Origin: an uncultured Oscillospiraceae bacterium
Lineage (GTDB): Bacteria > Bacillota > Clostridia > Oscillospirales > Acutalibacteraceae
Direction: 5' to 3'
NCBI GenBank assembly: GCA_900546265.1
Contig: URCA01000002.1
Coordinates: forward strand, 110,600 to 174,599
Length of the DNA stretch: 64,000 bases
Shown here: positions 44,522-53,015 of the stretch, piece after piece
Position numbering within the stretch: position 1 is the stretch's first letter
Layout: each line of letters opens with the position of its first letter
The notes under the pieces: generated by a model
The model's input: only the letters and a program-made list of their open reading frames with translations
Databases searched by the model: none
What the model was told of the DNA's origin: nothing
Translations under genes and position numbers: made by a program

Positions 44522-46696
44522 TCACTCCATTCCTGCAGGCTGTTTTTCCCGGCCGGCGGCCGGTTGCACAGCGGTATATTTGGCGGCGAACGCCATGAAC
44601 TCGTCCAGCGGCAGCGCCGGACTGTACAAATATCCCTGGTACAGCCGGCACCCCAGGGCGGCCAGCCGCTCCCGCTGCTCGGCTGTTTCCACAAACTCCG
44701 CCAGCAGCTCAAAATCCAGGGTTGCCGACAGCTCGGCAATGGAGGCGATGATGGACGACGAGCGGTCGTTTTCCATCAGGGAGCGCACCAGCTTGCCGTC
44801 CAGCTTGACCATCTGGAACGGCTGGTTCTGCAAATACAACATGGAGCTGTGCCCCATGCCGAAATCGTCCATAATGAGGGCCAGCCCGCAGTCCCGCAGG
44901 ACCTGCAGCCGTTTATCCATCTCGTCCGTGGAGGACAGGGCCACCTGCTCGGTGATTTCCACCCCCAGATGATGCGGCCCAAAATCCAGCTGGACCAGCT
45001 GCTCCCGCAGCTGGTCGACGAACCGGTCGTCACTCAGCCGATCCGGCGTGATGTTGAACGAAATCTCCAGCGGCGCCGCGATTTCCTTGCCCAGCCGGCA
45101 GAGATCGGCGCAGGTTTTCCGCGCCACCAGCAGCTCCAAGTCGTCCAGGCAGCCATCCTCCCGCGCCAGGGCGATGACCAGCGGCGGGTACAGATAGCCC
45201 AGCTCCGCATGGTGCCAGCGCAGCAGTGCCTCCCCGCCGTAAATGGTGCCGTCCAGCCGCATCTGCGGCTGGTAGTACAGCTCCACCTCGCCGGCCTTCA
45301 CATCGTGGCGCAGGTCGGCCAGCAGCATCTTGGCTACCGCCGCCAGCCGCGGCGGCGCTTCCAGCAGCCGGGGGGCCTCCCCCGTTTTCTCCGCCTGCCG
45401 CACCAGGTCGGTCAGGCGATCAACGCTTTCCCGCAAGTCCTCCTGCCGCCTGGTCTCCAGCCGCCGCACAAAGGGCAGATAAATAAGCACTCCCAGCACG
45501 ATGTTCACCGCCTGCAGGACGCTGCCCGCCACCGAACCGGTGGCCGCGTAGCCGCTGAGGATGGCCGGTACCGTCCACTGTACCGCGTGGGTGGTCACCG
45601 GCACCAGTCCCAGCACCACCGCCAGGCTGCTGGTGCAGGTCGCCATCAACGGCACCAGCAGGAAGGGAATGAGCAGGGTGGGGTTGAGCACCAGCGGCAG
45701 CCCGAACACCATCAGTTCATTGATATTGAACAGCACCGGCGCGGCCGCCAGCTTGGCCAGCCGCCGGTTGCTGGGTTGCCGTCCGGCCACCAGGACGGCG
45801 ATGACCAGGCACAGGCAGGTGCCGCAGCCGCCCATCATCACAAAGGTGTCCAGAAAGGATTTGGTGTATATCTCGGTGGGGATCTGCCCCGCGGCCTCCA
45901 AGGCCTGGTTGACCGCCAGGCCGTTTTCAAATATCCGCTGGGTCACGGCCTCCAGCATGTTGCTGCCGTGAATGCCGAAAAACCAAAGCACATGGATGCT
46001 CAGCACCAACAGCAGGGTCCCGAAGAAACCCTGCCCCACCGCCTCGAACAGCTTCATGAACAGCTGGGCGCCCCAGTTCTGCACATGGACGTTACCCAGC
46101 AGGGCGGTCACGCCCACGTTCAGCCCGGCCGCCAGGAACACGACCGCTGCCGCCGGCAGAATGGCCCGCAGCACCAGGTTGAAGGTGTAATCGGCACCCG
46201 GGGTATACATTTTCGTCCGCTTCATCCGCCAGCCAAGCAGCCGGTGGAACAGCGCGCAGGACAGCAGCGTCACCGCCAAGGCCGTGAACATCCACTGCGC
46301 CTGGAAAATCTCCAGCGGATTCTCGTAGTCGCCGAAGCTGAACGCCACAAAGGAGCTGAGCGCCACCGCCGGATAAAACAGCGCGTTTTCCGCGTCCGCG
46401 TTCTTACCGTAGCAATAACTGATGGACAGGATGAACGCCAGGGACAGAATGTCCATGGTGCCCCCCGATACCAAATGCAGCAGCCGGGACACACCGCCTC
46501 CCAGGAACCCGGCCAGCCAGTCCTGATAAGCCTGCACCGGGAAGGAACTCAGGACTAAGGCCATCGAGCCGGCCATCAGCAGCGGGATCACCAGGACAAG
46601 CCCCTGCTGCAGCGTTTGTATGAGGAGCGAATCCTCCCAGCGGGAGGAGAACCGCCGCCCGGCGGCTTCCTTGTTCCAACCCAATCTACCGCGCAC
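44522..46696 (-). CDS. PTS EIIC-EAL fusion, c-di-GMP phosphodiesterase
   Basis: 724 residues. The first 410 form a PTS EIIC-type membrane domain (about ten helices, with FFGIHGSNMLEAVTQ and NINELMVFGLPLVLNP, the EIIC substrate-site loops). After a linker comes EAL (about 455-715) with the catalytic set intact: E489-A-L-L-R-W, N548, E583 (EITE), DDFG 610-613, K631 and E670 (FVET). It should hydrolyse c-di-GMP to pGpG, tuned by a sugar bound in the EIIC domain. No EIIA/EIIB genes are nearby, so it may sense rather than transport. GTG at 46696 or TTG at 46684 are possible starts. Coupled to the acyltransferase gene. Confidence 0.9.
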   Translation of the reverse strand: MRGRLGWNKEAAGRRFSSRWEDSLLIQTLQQGLVLVIPLLMAGSMALVLSSFPVQAYQDWLAGFLGGGVSRLLHLVSGGTMDILSLAFILSISYCYGKNADAENALFYPAVALSSFVAFSFGDYENPLEIFQAQWMFTALAVTLLSCALFHRLLGWRMKRTKMYTPGADYTFNLVLRAILPAAAVVFLAAGLNVGVTALLGNVHVQNWGAQLFMKLFEAVGQGFFGTLLLVLSIHVLWFFGIHGSNMLEAVTQRIFENGLAVNQALEAAGQIPTEIYTKSFLDTFVMMGGCGTCLCLVIAVLVAGRQPSNRRLAKLAAAPVLFNINELMVFGLPLVLNPTLLIPFLLVPLMATCTSSLAVVLGLVPVTTHAVQWTVPAILSGYAATGSVAGSVLQAVNIVLGVLIYLPFVRRLETRRQEDLRESVDRLTDLVRQAEKTGEAPRLLEAPPRLAAVAKMLLADLRHDVKAGEVELYYQPQMRLDGTIYGGEALLRWHHAELGYLYPPLVIALAREDGCLDDLELLVARKTCADLCRLGKEIAAPLEISFNITPDRLSDDRFVDQLREQLVQLDFGPHHLGVEITEQVALSSTDEMDKRLQVLRDCGLALIMDDFGMGHSSMLYLQNQPFQMVKLDGKLVRSLMENDRSSSIIASIAELSATLDFELLAEFVETAEQRERLAALGCRLYQGYLYSPALPLDEFMAFAAKYTAVQPAAGREKQPAGME

Positions 46697-46724
46697 CTTT
46701 CCTGCCGGGAACCAGAACTGCCCC

Positions 46725-47846
46725 CTAGTCCTCGATCTCCTCGAACCGGTAACGGGTGGTCCCGTCCCGATCCACCGTGCCTAAAAACATCTCCAGCGGC
46801 CGCACCCATACGCCCATTTCGCCGTACAGCTGCTGATAGACGACCATTTCCTCCAGGGTCTCGCTGTGCCGGGCGACGTACAGCACCCGGTATTCCTTGC
46901 CTTTAAAGTGACGGTACTTGGCTCCCGGGCGGATGACGCGCTTTTTCAGCCCGCCCACCTCCAGCTGGGCGTGGACGAACCATTGGATTTTCCGGATCGC
47001 CGCCCGGGCTTCCTCCACGTCGAACATGTGCCAAACATGCCACATGCCGTCGTAAATGTCGATGTCCACCGTTACCCCCTGGGCCTCCATCCGGATGGCC
47101 AGCTCCCGGGAATCGTCCAGCAGCACCTCGTCGCTCCCCACGTGGATGAGCACCGGCGGAAAGTCGGTGAAATCGCCGTACAGCGGCGATATATACGGGG
47201 TTTTCAAATCCTGTCCCCCCGCGTACAGCAGGGCCATTTCCCGCAGCTCCTCGCTGGAAATCAGCGGATCGCTTCCCGTGTTGCTGTAATGGGTGTCCAG
47301 GCTTTCGGTCAAATCTGTCCAGGGGGAGATCACCACCAGCGCGGCGGGCAGCGCCCGCCCCCGGTCCCGCAGCGCCATGGTCAGAGACAGGGTCAGCCCC
47401 CCGCCCGCCGAATCTCCGCAGAGCACGATGTCTCCCGGGTTATATCCTTGGTCAAGCAGAAAGTCGAAGGCCGTCACCGCGTCCTCCAGCGCCGCTGGAA
47501 ACAGGTTTTCCGGCGCCAGCCGGTAGTCGTAGGCGAACACCGGCAGACGGCATTGCTCCGCCAGCCGGCAAATCAGCGGCTCATGGGTGGAGGGGGAGCC
47601 GGACACATACGCCCCGCCATGGGTGTACAGGATCGCCTTGTGGGCGGTTTCCTCCGCCGGTATGGCCCACACCCCCGGCAGCGGGCATTCCTCCCCGGTA
47701 CGCCGCAGCTCCACCGTCTTATTCTTCGGGTGAATATACCGCATCATTTCCAGCCCCTTGCGCTGGCTGGCCACGGCAAACCCGGTCAGAATGGGCTTGA
47801 CGCTTTTCATGGTGCCAATCAGCAGCTTGCTTTTCAAACTCGGCAT
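46725..47846 (-). CDS. Alpha/beta hydrolase (HSL/acetyl-esterase type) fused to DUF1653
   Basis: 373 residues. Hydrolase part (1-300): oxyanion motif YTHGGAYVSG, nucleophile GDSAGG, Asp in HVGSDEVLLDDS and His in MWHVWHMF, the full hormone-sensitive-lipase-type triad. The last 65 residues (PGAKYRHFKGKEYRVLYVAR to RYRFEEI) are a DUF1653 domain, normally a free-standing 65-80-residue protein. No start ambiguity of weight: ATG at 47846; upstream frame overlaps the promoter. It may deacylate what the neighbouring acyltransferase makes; that is inference. Confidence 0.9.
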   Translation of the reverse strand: MPSLKSKLLIGTMKSVKPILTGFAVASQRKGLEMMRYIHPKNKTVELRRTGEECPLPGVWAIPAEETAHKAILYTHGGAYVSGSPSTHEPLICRLAEQCRLPVFAYDYRLAPENLFPAALEDAVTAFDFLLDQGYNPGDIVLCGDSAGGGLTLSLTMALRDRGRALPAALVVISPWTDLTESLDTHYSNTGSDPLISSEELREMALLYAGGQDLKTPYISPLYGDFTDFPPVLIHVGSDEVLLDDSRELAIRMEAQGVTVDIDIYDGMWHVWHMFDVEEARAAIRKIQWFVHAQLEVGGLKKRVIRPGAKYRHFKGKEYRVLYVARHSETLEEMVVYQQLYGEMGVWVRPLEMFLGTVDRDGTTRYRFEEIED

Positions 47847-47900
47847 ATTCTCACCCGTTTCCTCTCGTTGTTCCACTCCCCGGCAGACATAGATATTTGT

Positions 47901-47929
47901 ATTATAGCCCAAATCCGGCCGTAGCGCAA
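47901..47929 (-). promoter_or_regulatory. Promoter of the hydrolase-EIIC-EAL-acyltransferase operon
   Basis: Minus strand TTGCGC (47924-47929), 17-bp spacer, TATAAT (47901-47906). Short gaps downstream (28, 4 and 41 bp) suggest one operon down to DUF6320. Confidence 0.8.
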
Positions 47930-48117
47930 CGCTTTTGCGCGTAAAAGGCAGCCGGGTCGAGATTCGCTGCCGGATGACCGCCTGGTACGGTGTCCACACC
48001 GCCACATTGGCTGGTTTGACGCCTGGCCGTCCTATACCCCAAAAAAACGCCTTTGAAGGTATTCGATCGGCATCTGCCCCTCTAAGCCCGCCGGATTTCG
48101 AATAAATCCGCACAAAA

Positions 48118-48160
48118 GAAAACGGAAGGCCTGCGTCAAAGACACGGGCCTTCCGTTTTC
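48118..48160 (-). terminator. Terminator of the first G5/LysM/M23 gene
   Basis: GAAAACGGAAGGCC pairs with GGCCTTCCGTTTTC; T-rich on the minus strand. It directly follows the stop. Confidence 0.88.
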
Positions 48161-49891
48161 TTATTTTTTCTTCAGATAGGGCACCGGGTTGGTGGACGAG
48201 CCGTTGACCAGCACTTCGAAATGCAGGTGATACCCCTGGCTGTTGCCAGTGTTGCCCACATAGCCGATAAGCTGCCCCTGGGCCACCTTCTGTCCCACCT
48301 TGACGGTGATTTTCCCGCAGTGCGCGTACCGGGTGCGGTATCCGCCGCCGTGGTCGATGACCACGTAATACCCATACCCCTGTCCCCAGGAGCTGGTGGA
48401 ATTGGCCTCCACCACCCTGCCGCCGTCGGCTGCCACAATGGCGGCGCCCTTGATGCCGTTCTGGGAGATGTCAATGCCGGCGTGCAGCTTGCCCCAGCGG
48501 TAGCCGTAAGGGGAATAGATGTTGGTGTACCCCGGCACCGGCCAAATGAAGCGGCCGGTGGCCTTGCCGTCCCCCGCGGTGGTGCCGGCGCTGTAGGTCT
48601 TGGCTCCTACCACCACCACCTGGGTCACCGGCTCCTGGGTCACCTTGGCGGACAGCACCGTACGGGATTGCTCCACCCCGTCCACGGTGACCACCTCGGC
48701 GGTCACCTGCCGCACGCCGTTTTTCCCCGCCGTCTTGACCTTCTCATACCCCAGGTACTTGGTCTTGTCCTGCACCTTCTCGGTGGTGAAGGCAACGGTC
48801 TCGGTGTACGTGAGGGTCTGGGCGATCTGTACCTGCAGATAGGGCTGCTCCCGCTGCACCACCAGGCTCTGGCCGATGGTCACCATGTCGGTGTTCCTCA
48901 CTGCGGGATTGAGTTCCCGCAGCTCGTCCAGGGTCATGTGGTTGGCGCGGGCGATGCCGCCCAGGGTGTCCCCGGCCTGCACCTCCACCGCCTTTTCCAC
49001 CACGGCCGGACTGGTTAGGCGGGCTTTTAAATCCTCCGTGGTCACCAGGGAAGAAATGGGATACAGCCCGTCCACCACCTCGGCGCTCTGCACAAAGGAG
49101 GCACGCTGACCGTCGGCGGTGATATAGGACTGGAGAATCCCATTGAGCATGCCGTCCAGTTCGCTGCGGGAATCTACCGAGCCCTCGAACTTGCCGTTGA
49201 TGTACAAGCCGCTGGCCTGGGCGATGGAATCGCCGGAAGTGCGGAGGATTTCATCACACAAAGCGGTTTCGTCCAGCATGCCGTCCTTGGGCACCACCGC
49301 CAGCGTCAGCTTCGGGCTTTGCTCCAGGCGGAAGGAGCTGTCCGTGTTGATGACTCGCTCCACGGCCAAATTGGCCGCGTTCTCATAGACCGTTTCGTTG
49401 GAGATATACCCGAGGGTCCGCCCGTCAACCTCCAGCACCAGCCCGAACGTCCGGCTGGTCCAATACTGCACGGTAAGCAGCAGCACGAACGCCGCCGCCA
49501 CCGGCGCGGCCAGATTGGCCAGGGACACCAGCGCCTTCCGGTGCCGCCGGATCGCCAGGAACGGGAGGAGAAGCGCCTGCGGCACCACCAGCAGGGGATG
49601 CCGCCGCCAGGCCGCCGCCAGTCTCTCCCCAGCCAGCGAAAACCCAGACAAAAAGCGGGCGGAGTCGGTTTTTACGGTAGTGATATGCGGGGTGACGCGC
49701 TTGTAAAAGAGGGCGCGCAGGCGGCGGGAAAGGGGGCGGAGCGTGCGCTTCTTGCAGGCCCGGGCCAGGCGGGCCGTCTGCAGGCCTGTCCGGTAGCAAA
49801 GCCGGTATACCCTCTCATATACCAAGGCGGCGGACGCCTTGCAGCGGCGCAGGAGCGCCGCGTTATCCTGCGGTTTTTCGGTTTCCAGCAA
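48161..49891 (-). CDS. Membrane-anchored LysM-G5-M23 cell-wall endopeptidase, paralogue A
   Basis: 576 residues: basic cytoplasmic N-terminus (about 110 residues), one membrane helix (about 125-150), a repeat-like extracellular region, LysM (about 305-350, VQAGDTLGGIARANHMTLDE), G5 (about 355-430) and M23 (about 455-570). The zinc/catalytic set is intact (HAGID, RYAHCG, YHLHFE). It should cut peptide cross-links of peptidoglycan. Start: a TTG at 49891 lies 9 bases after AAGGAA; a GTG at 49900 touches the ribosome site, and the same TTG choice fits the paralogue at 50296-52053. The matching promoter and operator-like site upstream suggest joint control. Confidence 0.9.
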   Translation of the reverse strand: MLETEKPQDNAALLRRCKASAALVYERVYRLCYRTGLQTARLARACKKRTLRPLSRRLRALFYKRVTPHITTVKTDSARFLSGFSLAGERLAAAWRRHPLLVVPQALLLPFLAIRRHRKALVSLANLAAPVAAAFVLLLTVQYWTSRTFGLVLEVDGRTLGYISNETVYENAANLAVERVINTDSSFRLEQSPKLTLAVVPKDGMLDETALCDEILRTSGDSIAQASGLYINGKFEGSVDSRSELDGMLNGILQSYITADGQRASFVQSAEVVDGLYPISSLVTTEDLKARLTSPAVVEKAVEVQAGDTLGGIARANHMTLDELRELNPAVRNTDMVTIGQSLVVQREQPYLQVQIAQTLTYTETVAFTTEKVQDKTKYLGYEKVKTAGKNGVRQVTAEVVTVDGVEQSRTVLSAKVTQEPVTQVVVVGAKTYSAGTTAGDGKATGRFIWPVPGYTNIYSPYGYRWGKLHAGIDISQNGIKGAAIVAADGGRVVEANSTSSWGQGYGYYVVIDHGGGYRTRYAHCGKITVKVGQKVAQGQLIGYVGNTGNSQGYHLHFEVLVNGSSTNPVPYLKKK

Positions 49892-49947
49892 GTCGTTCAC
49901 TTCCTTTTTGCCGATGGTTTTCCTCTAACGGTGGTGCTTATCAAATG

Positions 49948-49964
49948 ATTACAAAGTTGTAACT
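49948..49964 (-). promoter_or_regulatory. WalR-like site AGTTAC-N5-TGTAAT upstream of paralogue A
   Basis: Minus strand AGTTAC-AACTT-TGTAAT, one mismatch from the WalR consensus TGTWAH-N5-TGTWAH. It begins 10 bases after the -10 box, the same distance as in paralogue B. Confidence 0.5.
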
Positions 49965-49974
49965 TCTAGGTCTT

Positions 49975-50003
49975 AGTATAGCTCAAAAGTTACAAGATTG
50001 CAA
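49975..50003 (-). promoter_or_regulatory. Promoter of M23 paralogue A
   Basis: Minus strand TTGCAA (49998-50003), 17-bp spacer, TATACT (49975-49980). The bases after the -10 (AAGAC) match those of paralogue B. Confidence 0.8.
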
Positions 50004-50261
50004 CCTTTTTGAAGAACTTCGTACCATTCTGTTATAAATCTATTCACCTTTGTCCTCTTATATGTAATTATTATATAAACATCCGCTAAACCTGCCGCAA
50101 AGCCCGGGAAATTTTAGGGGATTTTCGGCTGTGGTTTTTTTCAAACAATTCCGGTTTTTCCCTTCCAAAAGCGAAAAGAAAGCGCCGGAAACGAACGAAA
50201 ATGCACCAATATTTCCCCCTTTTTCACTAGGAGTGGACACCGCCGTCTTCCAGACGCAAAA

Positions 50262-50288
50262 AGACGGCGGGCCAATGGCCCGCCGTCT
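50262..50288 (-). terminator. Terminator of M23 paralogue B
   Basis: AGACGGCGGGCC pairs perfectly with GGCCCGCCGTCT around 3 bases, then TTTTT on the minus strand. Confidence 0.92.
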
Positions 50289-50295
50289 GAAAGAA

Positions 50296-52053
50296 TCAGC
50301 GGAAGAATTGCATGGGATCGACCTTGCGGCCGTTCAGCCGCACCTCGAAGTGGAGGTGGGGACCGCTTGTGCGGCCCGTACTGCCGATGAGACCAAGCTG
50401 CTGGCCCTTGGTGACCTTCTGCCCGGTGACAACGTACAGAGAACTACAATGGGCGTAAATGGTTTCGTAGCCGTTGCTGTGACGGATGCGGATCATGTTG
50501 CCGTAGCCGCCGTTCCAGCCCTTGGCCGCTTCCACGACCACGCCGCCATCCGCCGCGATGAAGGGCTTATTGCGCACGCTGACAGGGCCGTTGCAGATAT
50601 CCAGCGCACCGTGGCCGCCGCGGAAGCCGCGGGAGGTGTTGCGGCAAACCGGGACGGGCCAGACAAAGCGGCCAGTAGCGACGCCGTCGCCCACCACCAC
50701 GGTATTGCCGGCGCTGGCGACCTTCTTCTTGGTGCCCACCACCACGACCTGGGTGACCGGCTCCTTGGTGACGGTTTCGGAAATCACGCGGCGGGACTGC
50801 TCCACGCCGTCCACCAGGACGATCTCGGCCACCACGTCTTTGCTGCCGTTGACGCCCTTGGTTTTCACCTTTTCATAGGTGGTGTACTGCTTGCTGTCCT
50901 GCTCCTTCTGCACATCGAAGGCAATGTCCTCGCTGTACTTCAGGGTGCGAACAACCTGCACCCGCAGGTAGGGCTGCGGCCGCTGCACCAGAACCTCGTC
51001 CCCGATATGCACCATATCGGTGTTCTGATAAGCCGCGTTCATGGCGCGCAGCTCGGAAAGGGTCATATCGTTTTTCCGGGCCACCGCGCCCAGGGTTTCG
51101 CCGGCCTGGACGGTGTAGTGCTTGGCCACCACGGTTTCCCGGGTCAGATAAGCTTTCATATCGGCGGCAGAGACGATGGAGGAGATGGGATACAGCCCGT
51201 CCACCACCTGCACCTTCTGGATAAATTCGGCCCGCTCGTCGGCGCTGCCGTTGCGGTAGGAGCTGAGGATGTCGTTCAGCACGGCGTCCAGTTCGGCCCG
51301 GGATTCGACAGAACCTTCAAATTTATCATCGATATACAGGCCGCTGACCTGGGCGATGGAATCGCTCGAGGAGCGGAGGATCTCGTCACACAGGGAGGTT
51401 TCGTCCAGCTTATCCTTCTGGTTGACCACCGCGATGGTCAGCTTGGGCGTCCGCTCCACCTTAAAGGAGTTATCCGTATTGTTGACGCGCTCCACCGCCA
51501 TGGTGGCCGCCTTGTCGTACACCGATTCGTCGGTAATATACCCCAGCTGCTGGCCGTCGTATTCGAGAACCAGGCCGAAAGTCAAGCCGCTCCAATACCG
51601 GACGGTGAACAGCAGCACGAACGCCGCCGCCACGGGCAGGGCCAAGTTGACCAGGCTGACGGCCGCCTTGCGGTGCCGCTTAACCGCCAGAACAGGCAGG
51701 AGCAGGGCCTGGGGAATGGACAGCAGAGGGTGGCGCCGGTAAGCGGCGCGCACCCGGCGGCCGGCCTCCGGGAAGCCCTGGGCGATGCGCTTGCACTCGC
51801 CGGCCAGAGCGCGCAGATGGCGGAGGAGCAGTCTGTCCGCCACCCGATAGAAAAACCGCCCGACCGGAGCGAGGAGACGGGCCAGGCGTTTACCGGCCCG
51901 GCGGGCCAGCCGCGCCGTGCGGACGCCCGTGAAATAGCTGACAGTATATACGGCATGAAGCGCCGTGAAAATTCCGGAAAGACACAGTTTCGAGACTTTG
52001 ACCAATTGGCGGGCGATGGGCTTTTGATCCTCTTCGTTCCCGTTGCTTGACAA
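50296..52053 (-). CDS. Membrane-anchored LysM-G5-M23 cell-wall endopeptidase, paralogue B
   Basis: 585 residues with the same plan as the gene at 48161: basic cytoplasmic region, membrane helix near 120-145, VQAGETLGAVARKNDMTLSE (LysM, about 310-355), G5 (about 360-435) and M23 (about 465-580) with HGALD, YAHCSS and GPHLHFE. The two proteins share many segments (YRRHPLL, RKAAVSLVNLA, DEILRSSSDSIAQVSGLYID) and arose by duplication. TTG at 52053 lies 9 bases after AAAGGA; GTG at 52062 is too close to it. Its role should be peptidoglycan remodelling. Confidence 0.9.
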   Translation of the reverse strand: MSSNGNEEDQKPIARQLVKVSKLCLSGIFTALHAVYTVSYFTGVRTARLARRAGKRLARLLAPVGRFFYRVADRLLLRHLRALAGECKRIAQGFPEAGRRVRAAYRRHPLLSIPQALLLPVLAVKRHRKAAVSLVNLALPVAAAFVLLFTVRYWSGLTFGLVLEYDGQQLGYITDESVYDKAATMAVERVNNTDNSFKVERTPKLTIAVVNQKDKLDETSLCDEILRSSSDSIAQVSGLYIDDKFEGSVESRAELDAVLNDILSSYRNGSADERAEFIQKVQVVDGLYPISSIVSAADMKAYLTRETVVAKHYTVQAGETLGAVARKNDMTLSELRAMNAAYQNTDMVHIGDEVLVQRPQPYLRVQVVRTLKYSEDIAFDVQKEQDSKQYTTYEKVKTKGVNGSKDVVAEIVLVDGVEQSRRVISETVTKEPVTQVVVVGTKKKVASAGNTVVVGDGVATGRFVWPVPVCRNTSRGFRGGHGALDICNGPVSVRNKPFIAADGGVVVEAAKGWNGGYGNMIRIRHSNGYETIYAHCSSLYVVTGQKVTKGQQLGLIGSTGRTSGPHLHFEVRLNGRKVDPMQFFR

Positions 52054-52120
52054 ACGACTCACATCCTTTCACTGCCTGCCGGACGGGGGCTGCCCTATCC
52101 GGCCTATAAGCAAGACAGAA

Positions 52121-52137
52121 GTTACAGGTTTGTAACT
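52121..52137 (-). promoter_or_regulatory. WalR-like site AGTTAC-N5-TGTAAC upstream of paralogue B
   Basis: Minus strand AGTTAC-AAACC-TGTAAC, 10 bases after the -10 box, as in paralogue A. The flanks (GA before, TT after) extend the identity. Confidence 0.5.
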
Positions 52138-52147
52138 TCTTTGTCTT

Positions 52148-52175
52148 ATTATACTCATTTTTTTCCGGAAGGCAA
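52148..52175 (-). promoter_or_regulatory. Promoter of M23 paralogue B
   Basis: Minus strand TTGCCT (52170-52175), 16-bp spacer, TATAAT (52148-52153). Confidence 0.75.
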
Positions 52176-52243
52176 TGCCTGGATGCAAACTTCATTAGAT
52201 ATAAACGAATATCGCACGCTGTTTCGTGCAGAATGCCAACGAT

Positions 52244-52708
52244 TTACCGGTTGTTTTCATAAGCTAGACGGGCGGGCGTCCAGGATTGCAGGACGGCGGC
52301 CATGGCGGCGGCGGCGCGGCGGGCACCCGGGAGATCGTGCTCTAGGTAATTGCCGCACTCCACGGCGGAAGCGCCGGGAATCTCCTCTTCAAAGGCGGCG
52401 GTGAAGGCCAGCGCGTCCCGCATGAGGGCGATGGCGTCGGCCTCGCCAATGCCGCGGGTGAGAAAATAGAAGCCGGTGCGGCAGCCCATGGGACCGAAAT
52501 AAATCACCCCGTCCTTATGAGAACTGTTGCGCACATAGGTGGCAACCAGGTGTTCGATGGTATGGAGGACGGGAGGATCCAGATACGGTGGGGTATTGGG
52601 TTTGATGAAGCGGACGTCGTAGGTGACGACGTCGCCGTCGGTGCGGGAGGTATACATACCCGGCGTCAGGCGGGTGTGATCCACTTGAAAGCTGGCGATT
52701 TTCTCCAT
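52244..52708 (-). CDS. luxS: S-ribosylhomocysteine lyase LuxS
   Basis: 154 residues. Metal ligands HTIEH and the Cys of ECGNYLEHDLPG, plus YFGPMGCRTGFYFL with the catalytic Cys, identify LuxS, which cleaves S-ribosylhomocysteine to homocysteine and DPD, the autoinducer-2 precursor. Length is normal. ATG at 52708, 8 bases after GAGG. It stands alone; the upstream 50 bases are AT-rich but show no clear -35. Confidence 0.97.
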   Translation of the reverse strand: MEKIASFQVDHTRLTPGMYTSRTDGDVVTYDVRFIKPNTPPYLDPPVLHTIEHLVATYVRNSSHKDGVIYFGPMGCRTGFYFLTRGIGEADAIALMRDALAFTAAFEEEIPGASAVECGNYLEHDLPGARRAAAAMAAVLQSWTPARLAYENNR

Positions 52709-52844
52709 GGGGACGACCTCTTTCCTTTAATATGTATATATAGAGCGATTCCTTATAGAAATGGTTTTTTTCTTCCTCATCCGACAAAAGGGGAAACTTG
52801 TCCCCCCGTAGGGTTCGGGGATAGGGGTGGTTGAGCGCCGCCCC

Positions 52845-52870
52845 GCCGGCGGGCGATGCTCGCCCCTGCA
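52845..52870. repeat. REP-like palindrome, copy 1
   Basis: GGCGGGCGATGCTCGCCCCT forms a short GC-rich hairpin. A close relative, GCGGGCGAGCAGTGCTCGCC, lies near 59718-59740, also between genes. Confidence 0.45.
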
Positions 52871-52961
52871 GGGAAGCCGCTGGCTTCGGCGGGACGTACC
52901 GGCGCGTCGCTCGATCGAGGCTCTTACGGCGTGAGACTTTCCCACTTTTCCATGGTGGAGC

Positions 52962-52990
52962 TTGACGTTCCTATATACGGGCCCTATACT
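52962..52990 (+). promoter_or_regulatory. Promoter of the small RHH gene
   Basis: TTGACG (52962-52967), 17-bp spacer, TATACT (52985-52990). A transcript from about 52997 would have a leader of only about 20 bases before the gene. Confidence 0.8.
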
Positions 52991-53015
52991 GTTGTACGCA
53001 AAGGGGGGATGACTT

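Larger units (their letters stand above)
47847..48160. other. Intergenic region between the hydrolase and the first M23 gene
   Basis: 314 bp. It holds the hydrolase promoter at 47901-47929 and, at the right end, the terminator of the M23 gene (48118-48160). Between them (47935-48110) I see nothing recognisable. Confidence 0.5.
49892..50295. other. Intergenic region between the two M23 paralogues
   Basis: 404 bp, AT-rich. It contains promoter and operator-like site of paralogue A (49948-50003) and the terminator of paralogue B (50262-50288). The middle (50010-50255) shows nothing else. Confidence 0.5.
52709..53015. other. Divergent region luxS / RHH gene with REP-like GC-rich element
   Basis: 307 bp. 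After an AT-rich luxS upstream part comes a GC-rich piece (about 52790-52900) with a palindrome GGGCGA-TG-CTCGCCC resembling one at about 59720-59745; then the promoter of the small RHH gene. Confidence 0.5.
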
